A DNA stretch of 58,997 nucleotides from Anaerolineales bacterium (GTDB lineage: Bacteria > Chloroflexota > Anaerolineae > Anaerolineales > Villigracilaceae): NCBI GenBank assembly GCA_013140605.1, contig JABFSL010000115.1:1-58997 (forward strand), in the 5' to 3' direction. The notes beneath the pieces were generated by a model that saw nothing but the letters and a program-made list of their open reading frames with translations, made no database searches and had not been told where the DNA came from. Position numbers and translations under genes: made by a program. The stretch's first letter is position 1. The number at the start of each line of letters is the position of its first letter. Shown here in pieces: positions 53,994 to 58,997 of this stretch.

Positions 53994-56900
53994 ATGCAAA
54001 TGCTAAAAGAGTCAGAGCTTCGTTACCGACGCTTGTTTGAAGCCGCACAGGATGGAATCTTAATCCTGGATGCCCGCACAGGAATGATCACTGATGTCAA
54101 TCCGTTTTTGATGGAAATGCTGGGTTATTCGCGCGAAGAGTTTGTGGAAAAAAAGCTCTGGGAAGTTGGGGCGTTTAAGGATATTCAAGCCAGCCAGGAA
54201 GCCTTCGAAGCTTTGCAGGAGAATGAATATATCCGCTACGAAAACCTGCCGCTTCGAACGAAAAATGGACGGCTTGTTCAAGTGGAATTCGTCAGCAATG
54301 TCTATCTGGTGGGCGATGAAAAAGTGATCCAATGTAATATCCGTGATATCACCGCGCGCAAGCAGGCCGAAGAGGCTCTGCTCAAGGCGGGCGCATTACA
54401 GAGCGCGATCTTCAACAGCGAAAATTTCTCAAGCATTGCCACGGATGCAAAAGGCGTTATTCAGATATTCAATGTTGGCGCCGAACGTATGCTGGGCTAC
54501 GCAGCTGCGGATGTGATGAACAAGATCACCCCGGCCGACATTTCTGATCCGCAGGAAGTGATTGCGCGTGCCAGGGCTTTGAGCGTTGAACTTGAAACGA
54601 CAATTACGCCGGGCTTCGAGGCATTGGTGTTCAAAGCTTCACGCGGGATTGAAGACATCTACGAACTAACTTATATCCGCAAGGACGGCAGCCGCTTCCC
54701 CGCTGTCGTTTCGGTCACGGCGCTGCGCGACGATCAAAATGCGATCCTCGGCTATCTGTTGATCGGCACGGATAATACCGCGCGCAAGCAGGCCGAAGAG
54801 GCGCTGCTCAAGGCGGGGGCATTGCAGAGCGCGATCTTCAACAGCGCAAACTTTTCGAGTATCGCCACGGATGCGAATGGAGTTATCCAAATATTTAATG
54901 TCGGCGCCGAGCGCATGCTAGGCTACACAGCCGCAGACGTGATGAACAAGATCACACCGGCCGACATTTCCGATCCGCAGGAAGTGATTGCGCGCGCCAG
55001 AGCTTTAAGCGTTGAGCTGGATACAACAATTATGCCGGGCTTCGAGGCTTTGGTGTTCAAGGCTTCACGCGGGATTGAAGACATCTACGAGCTAACTTAT
55101 ATCCGCAAGGACGGCAGCCGCTTCCCCGCTGTCGTTTCAGTTACAGCACTGCGCGATGAACAAAATGCAATTATCGGCTACCTGTTGATCGGCACGGACA
55201 ACACTGCGCGCAAACAGGCCGAAGAGGCGCTGCTCAAGGCGGGCGCATTGCAGAGCGCGATCTTCAACAGTGCCAACTTTTCGAGTATTGCCACAGATGC
55301 CGAAGGTGTCATCCAGATATTTAACGTGGGTGCCGAGCGTATGCTGGGCTATACAGCCGCAGATGTGCTGAACAAGATCACCCCGGCCGATATTTCCGAT
55401 CCGCAGGAAGTCATTGCGCGCGCCAGAACGTTGAGCGCCGAACTGGAGGCCACGATCACACCGGGCTTTGAAGCATTGGTTTTCAAGGCTTCACGCGGTA
55501 TTGAAGACATCTACGAATTAACTTACATCCGCAAGGATGGCAGCCGCTTCCCGGCGATTGTGTCGGTCACGGCGTTGCGCGATCCTCAAGACGCCATCAT
55601 CGGTTATCTGTTGATCGGCACGGATAACACCGCGCGCAAACAGATCGAGGCAGAGCAGGAACAGCTTAGTCAGCGCCTGCGTGATCAGCAGTTCTACACC
55701 CGCTCGCTGTTTGAATCCAATATCGACGCGTTGATCACCACTGACCCGCGCGGCATCATTACCGACATCAACAAACAGATGGAGGCGCTGACCGGCTGTA
55801 CGCGTGATGAATTAATTGGCGCCCCATTCAAGCACTACTTCACCGATCCTGAGCGGGCCGAGATGGGCGTCAAGCTGGTGCTGAGCGAAAAGAAGGTTAC
55901 CAACTACGAACTCACCGCGCGCGCCAGAGATGGCAGGGAAACTGTGGTGTCTTACAATGCAACCACCTTCTACGACCGCGATAGGAAATTGCAGGGTGTG
56001 TTTGCCGCCGCGCGCGATGTCACTGAGCGCAACCGCCTGGATAAGGTATTGCAGGAAAAAAATGTCGAATTGGAGAGTGCCAGGTTATTGGCGGAACAGG
56101 CCAACCTCGCCAAATCAGATTTCCTTTCGAGCATGAGTCATGAACTGCGCAGTCCGCTCAATGCCATCCTTGGGTTCGCCCAGTTGATGGAGTCTGATTC
56201 CCCGCAGCCAACGGAAACCCAGAAAGAAAGCATTGCCCAAATCCTTGGAGCGGGATGGCATCTGCTGACACTGATCGACGAGATTCTCGATCTCGCGAAG
56301 GTTGAGTCTGGGCAGGTGCCGCTTTCGCCGGAGCCGGTGTCACTGGCTGAAGTTCTGCTCGAATGCCGGGATATGCTTGAAATGCAGGCGCAGCAACGTG
56401 ATATCACATTGATCTTTCCCCACTTCCCAGCCCCCAGTTTTGTCCGAGCCGACCGGACCCGCGTGAAGCAGGTGCTGATCAACCTGCTTTCCAATGCGAT
56501 CAAATACAACAGCCAGCAGGGAACGGTGGAAGTGAAATGCGGTGAGAGCAGGCCGGGACACATTCGCGTGAGCATCAAGGATACTGGCGCAGGGCTGTCC
56601 CCGGAACAACTGGCGCAATTATTCCAGGCTTTCAACCGTCTTGGGCAGGAAGCTGGCGGTGTGGAAGGTACGGGCATCGGACTGGTGGTGGCCAAGCGGC
56701 TGATCGAACTGATGGGAGGCACGATCGGTGTGGAAAGCACTATTGGAACCGGAAGCGTGTTCTGGTTCGAACTGCTCTCGGTTGGCGAGCCGCGCCTATT
56801 GGAAGTAGTCAACATAGATGCTTTGGTTCAACCGCATACGGCCCGTGGTACGCATCTGTACACCCTGCTTTATGTGGAAGATAACCCGGCCAACCTGAAA

Positions 56901-57251
56901 CTGGTCGAGCAGATCATCGCACGCCACCCCGATATCAACCTGTTGACCGCTGTGAACGGGAAGAGCGGCATCGAGATCGCGCGCGGCTCCCAACCGGATG
57001 TGATCCTGATGGATATCAATCTGCCGGACATCAGCGGCTTCGAAGCCGTGAAGATCCTGCGCTCAGACCTTGCCACGGCACACATCCCGGTTGTTGCCTT
57101 GAGCGCCAATGCCATGCCGCGCGATATCAAGAAAGGGCTGCAGGCAGGATTCTTCCGCTATATCACCAAGCCGATCAAGGTCAATGATTTCATGGATGCG
57201 CTGGATGAGGCGCTCAAACTTGCAGGAATAAAGCATGAAGTAATCGAATAA
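53994..57251 (+). CDS. Five-PAS hybrid histidine kinase with tandemly triplicated PAS unit
   Basis: A 1085-residue soluble hybrid kinase. PAS1 (about 1-120) is the [20 protein letters not shown] type. PAS2-PAS4 are three near-identical 142-residue units from a 426-bp tandem repeat. PAS5 (about 560-680) is shared with the 45435 protein. HisKA has His716 in MSHELRSPLNAILG, HATPase has LINLLSNAIKYNS and GTGIGLVVAKRLIELMGG, and the receiver has Asp1007 in VILMDINLPDISG and Lys in YITKPIK. ATG 53994 is chosen with GGAG nine bases upstream; a GTG five codons earlier is less likely. The signal is unknown. Confidence 0.9.
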   Translation: MQMLKESELRYRRLFEAAQDGILILDARTGMITDVNPFLMEMLGYSREEFVEKKLWEVGAFKDIQASQEAFEALQENEYIRYENLPLRTKNGRLVQVEFVSNVYLVGDEKVIQCNIRDITARKQAEEALLKAGALQSAIFNSENFSSIATDAKGVIQIFNVGAERMLGYAAADVMNKITPADISDPQEVIARARALSVELETTITPGFEALVFKASRGIEDIYELTYIRKDGSRFPAVVSVTALRDDQNAILGYLLIGTDNTARKQAEEALLKAGALQSAIFNSANFSSIATDANGVIQIFNVGAERMLGYTAADVMNKITPADISDPQEVIARARALSVELDTTIMPGFEALVFKASRGIEDIYELTYIRKDGSRFPAVVSVTALRDEQNAIIGYLLIGTDNTARKQAEEALLKAGALQSAIFNSANFSSIATDAEGVIQIFNVGAERMLGYTAADVLNKITPADISDPQEVIARARTLSAELEATITPGFEALVFKASRGIEDIYELTYIRKDGSRFPAIVSVTALRDPQDAIIGYLLIGTDNTARKQIEAEQEQLSQRLRDQQFYTRSLFESNIDALITTDPRGIITDINKQMEALTGCTRDELIGAPFKHYFTDPERAEMGVKLVLSEKKVTNYELTARARDGRETVVSYNATTFYDRDRKLQGVFAAARDVTERNRLDKVLQEKNVELESARLLAEQANLAKSDFLSSMSHELRSPLNAILGFAQLMESDSPQPTETQKESIAQILGAGWHLLTLIDEILDLAKVESGQVPLSPEPVSLAEVLLECRDMLEMQAQQRDITLIFPHFPAPSFVRADRTRVKQVLINLLSNAIKYNSQQGTVEVKCGESRPGHIRVSIKDTGAGLSPEQLAQLFQAFNRLGQEAGGVEGTGIGLVVAKRLIELMGGTIGVESTIGTGSVFWFELLSVGEPRLLEVVNIDALVQPHTARGTHLYTLLYVEDNPANLKLVEQIIARHPDINLLTAVNGKSGIEIARGSQPDVILMDINLPDISGFEAVKILRSDLATAHIPVVALSANAMPRDIKKGLQAGFFRYITKPIKVNDFMDALDEALKLAGIKHEVIE
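54375..55652 (+). repeat. Three tandem 426-bp coding repeats (PAS unit)
   Basis: Units start at 54375, 54801 and 55227, each with gc(t/g)ctgctcaaggcggg, and each encodes [15 protein letters not shown] through TDNTARKQ. They stay in frame and differ mainly by scattered, often synonymous, changes. A single copy lies in the 45435 gene from 45825. Confidence 0.92.
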
Positions 57252-57311
57252 GGCGCGCAAACATATCTGCGTTTCCCAGGGAATCACGGTTGAGTGCGTA
57301 AGGTGAGTTAT

Positions 57312-58172
57312 TTAATTTTTATGCTGGACAAATTCGATCCCGTTTTTTCCTTTTGATTTCACCTCATACATGATCCTGTCTGCTTTTTGTAGTAATTCAT
57401 CCACCGAGGCGGGAGAGATGAAAAAAGTGACCACGCCAATGCTGAAGGTGGCATTGGATTTTGTTTTCGCCATTTCCTGAGCAAGTTTATTTTGGACTTT
57501 GTTCATTACGGATATTGTTCCGCTTTGATCGGTGTTGGGCAATAGAATAGCGAATTCATCCCCGCCGAGACGAGCGACAGTGTCCGTTTGACGGACGCTG
57601 CACAGAAGGGCATTCGCGATGGCCTGTAAAATGCAGTCGCCTTCTGAATGACCGTGCTGGTCGTTGATCTGTTTGAAAGAGTCCACGTCAATGTATGCGA
57701 CAGTGATCGGTAGCTTGAAACGGGTGGCGCGCAGGATTTCCGCATTGGCCTGGAAGTAAAACTCGCGGCTGTTGGGGACGCCTGTCAGGTGATCGGTATG
57801 GGAAAGCAGGCGTTCATGGTTCAGGGCGCGTTTGAATTCCTCCAACAATCGGATGATGAAAATGAATACTACCAGTCTTATGGATGCATTCCAGTAGCGG
57901 ATGATCTCCTGGGAGTATTTTTCTCCCGCCACAAAATTGGAGGTGATCCAGATTGCCATGCTTAGAAAAGTAATGATATAACCGCTGTTTTTCCCAACGT
58001 ACCAGGTGGCAATTGTGATTGGGATTAAATAGAAAAAGGAGAAAGTAACTTCAAAGCCTGTTAAATAATCCAGACAGCCAAAGATGACAACGATGAACAG
58101 AACAATGGCAAGGATCGAAGCCTTGGATTGCCGTAGAAAAAAAGCATGGAATTTTTGCATTACTGGACGCAT
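57312..58172 (-). CDS. Membrane GGDEF protein, probable diguanylate cyclase
   Basis: A 286-residue protein from ATG 58172. I reject the longer frame because it runs through hairpin repeats. The N-terminal half has several hydrophobic segments (about 15-120), an integral-membrane sensor of unknown class. The GGDEF domain (about 130-286) begins DHLTGVPNSREF and carries the intact active site ARLGGDEFAILL, with RQTD five residues before it, the position of the inhibitory I-site. It should make c-di-GMP with product inhibition. It is the only minus-strand gene of the signalling cluster and opposes the HD-GYP protein. Confidence 0.9.
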   Translation of the reverse strand: MRPVMQKFHAFFLRQSKASILAIVLFIVVIFGCLDYLTGFEVTFSFFYLIPITIATWYVGKNSGYIITFLSMAIWITSNFVAGEKYSQEIIRYWNASIRLVVFIFIIRLLEEFKRALNHERLLSHTDHLTGVPNSREFYFQANAEILRATRFKLPITVAYIDVDSFKQINDQHGHSEGDCILQAIANALLCSVRQTDTVARLGGDEFAILLPNTDQSGTISVMNKVQNKLAQEMAKTKSNATFSIGVVTFFISPASVDELLQKADRIMYEVKSKGKNGIEFVQHKN

Positions 58173-58336
58173 TTTTTCTCTTTGTGTTTTATGTTGTTGG
58201 GAGGCCGTACTTTGCCGAAGTAACCTGCCCGTTTGATGGGGTTTTCTTGTCGAGGAGTTTTCTCTGCTTTTCCGGGGACTGCTCACCGCACTCTCGAAAG
58301 CACATCTGGACATGTGTGGTGGTATTTCCTGATTAT

Positions 58337-58369
58337 AAGTGACGGTCACCTTTAAGGTGACCGTCACTT
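58337..58369. repeat. Perfect palindrome before element copy F
   Basis: AAGTGACGGTCACCTT and AAGGTGACCGTCACTT around one T, 33 nt. It shares AAGTGACGGTCA with the hairpin at 45233-45266, which likewise precedes a double-hairpin copy. Confidence 0.8.
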
Positions 58370-58380
58370 GGGTTTGAATT

Positions 58381-58458
58381 CTCTCCCCCAAGTGGCGTAG
58401 ACAAACACACCCCAACCGATGGATGCGGTTGGGGTGGCTTCGTTGTATGATGAAATCC
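58381..58458 (+). ncRNA. Repeated double-hairpin element, copy F
   Basis: CTCTCCCCCAAGTGGCGTAGAC, then ACACCCCAACCG, loop atggatg, CGGTTGGGGTG, then TTCGTTGTATGATG. It sits between the divergent GGDEF gene and a membrane-protein gene, so it cannot be a terminator of a plus-strand gene. With the palindrome before it, it is the main content of the 427-bp gap 58173-58599. Confidence 0.55.
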
Positions 58459-58599
58459 GAGTGCGCGATCTTGAAAAGTTATGGTGTGAGATTGTAAAGG
58501 GTGGCTTGATCTTGGCTTCGGTTTGAAGCTGGGCTTTTATCATATTGGTCATAATTAAATGCATGCTGAATGTATAGAGTTAATCTAAAGGAGTATTTT

Positions 58600-58893
58600 A
58601 TGGAATCAAAAGAGAAAGATTTTCTTTCATTTTCCTGGCGTGTAACTTCATTACATATGATGGCATATCTGGTTGCCGGATTGCTTGCTTTAATTTTCAT
58701 TGATTATGAAACTTTATTCGCCACTGATTCTCTGGCATTATTAATGAAGCCAATCAATTCGCCTATAGTTGCATTTGGTCCATTTTTACAAATAATCTTA
58801 GGTTTTGCAATGTCGATTTTTTTATATCCATTTCGATCTGTTTTTATTGGGCAAAGAAAAGGTTGGTTTTATTCTAGTCACCTGACACTTTAA
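58600..58893 (+). pseudogene. Truncated multi-pass membrane protein
   Basis: A 97-residue frame from ATG 58600 with AAAGGAG before it. It carries two clear TM segments (MAYLVAGLLALIFIDY; FGPFLQIILGFAMSIFLY) and stops soon after FIGQRKGWF. It resembles the front half of a roughly 200-residue Anaerolineae membrane protein family that I recall only by pattern, in which the GW motif is followed by more TM helices. The sequence after 58880 looks unrelated, and a new start with its own ribosome site follows at 58967, so an insertion probably cut the gene. Confidence 0.5.
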
Positions 58894-58966
58894 CAAATAA
58901 GAAGTTGATCGGCAAGGAAACCGGGTAAAGTTGTTTTACCACAAACCACTTTGCCTGGAGGTTCGG

Positions 58967-58997
58967 ATGCCGATCAACGAGACCTATCGTACTTGGA
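58967..58997 (+). CDS. Start of a further gene, cut by the window end
   Basis: ATG 58967 follows GGAGG by five bases and reads MPINETYRTW to the window edge. Too short to identify. Its position just after a truncated gene suggests an insertion sequence transposase, but no inverted terminal repeat could be confirmed. Confidence 0.4.
   Translation, partial: MPINETYRTW

Noticed and set aside
58173-58415. N-terminal extension of the GGDEF protein
   Set aside because: The added residues translate the palindrome at 58337-58369 and part of its flank; ATG 58172 directly precedes the first membrane segment.

Overview
The window looks like chromosomal DNA of an uncultured filamentous Chloroflexota bacterium, most likely of the class Anaerolineae. 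This is inference from gene content: a MalT/AfsR-type regulator, a GH94-type cyclic glucan synthase, a Liv-type transporter inside an acyl-CoA ligase cluster, many stacked PAS kinases, and intergenic spaces packed with palindromic repeats. No rRNA, tRNA, CRISPR array, phage or plasmid backbone was recognised. Base composition looks near 50% G+C throughout.

Layout. 1-6.8 kb: an MFS exporter, a TIR-FGE fusion protein, and a three-gene hydroxyproline catabolic set (DapA-family lyase/deaminase, hydroxyproline epimerase, FAD D-amino acid dehydrogenase) whose intergenic spaces, and one of whose genes, contain palindromic repeats. 6.9-22.1 kb, minus strand: a long cluster for uptake and CoA activation of organic acids (LivK/G/F/H/M, two AMP-forming ligases, SDR, SCP2-type thiolase with its DUF35 partner, a KASIII-like protein, two alpha/beta hydrolases). 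A large ATPase-TPR-BTAD regulator (22.5-25.7 kb) lies just upstream and may control it. 26.0-28.9 kb, minus strand: a three-gene export operon (secreted small protein, S26B signal peptidase fused to DUF5305, RTX-repeat protein) preceded by a cyclic-di-GMP-I riboswitch with its own terminator and antiterminator. 29.0-32.4 kb: a cysteine-poor family-4-like uracil-DNA glycosylase, then a GH4 glycosidase and sugar kinase pair. 32.7-43.0 kb: tandem UspA protein, a 2843-residue cyclic beta-1,2-glucan synthase and a DUF1003 membrane protein. 43.0-58.4 kb: a signalling cluster with two paralogous NarL-type kinase/regulator pairs, two multi-PAS hybrid kinases, a PAS-GAF-HD-GYP phosphodiesterase, a GGDEF cyclase, and a secreted DUF3494 ice-binding protein. 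The window ends with a truncated membrane protein and the start of another gene, probably an insertion.

Two signals stand out. The first is the c-di-GMP riboswitch/export operon, in the same window as a c-di-GMP synthase and a c-di-GMP phosphodiesterase, which suggests a local second-messenger circuit controlling surface protein export. The second is a double-hairpin element of about 70-80 nt, present six times on the plus strand in the signalling cluster. Its stems show compensatory changes and its loop is conserved, and it precedes genes that are not related to one another. A third theme is repeat invasion of coding sequence: a 91-bp palindrome sits in frame inside the hydroxyproline epimerase, and several proteins end in residues encoded by repeats.
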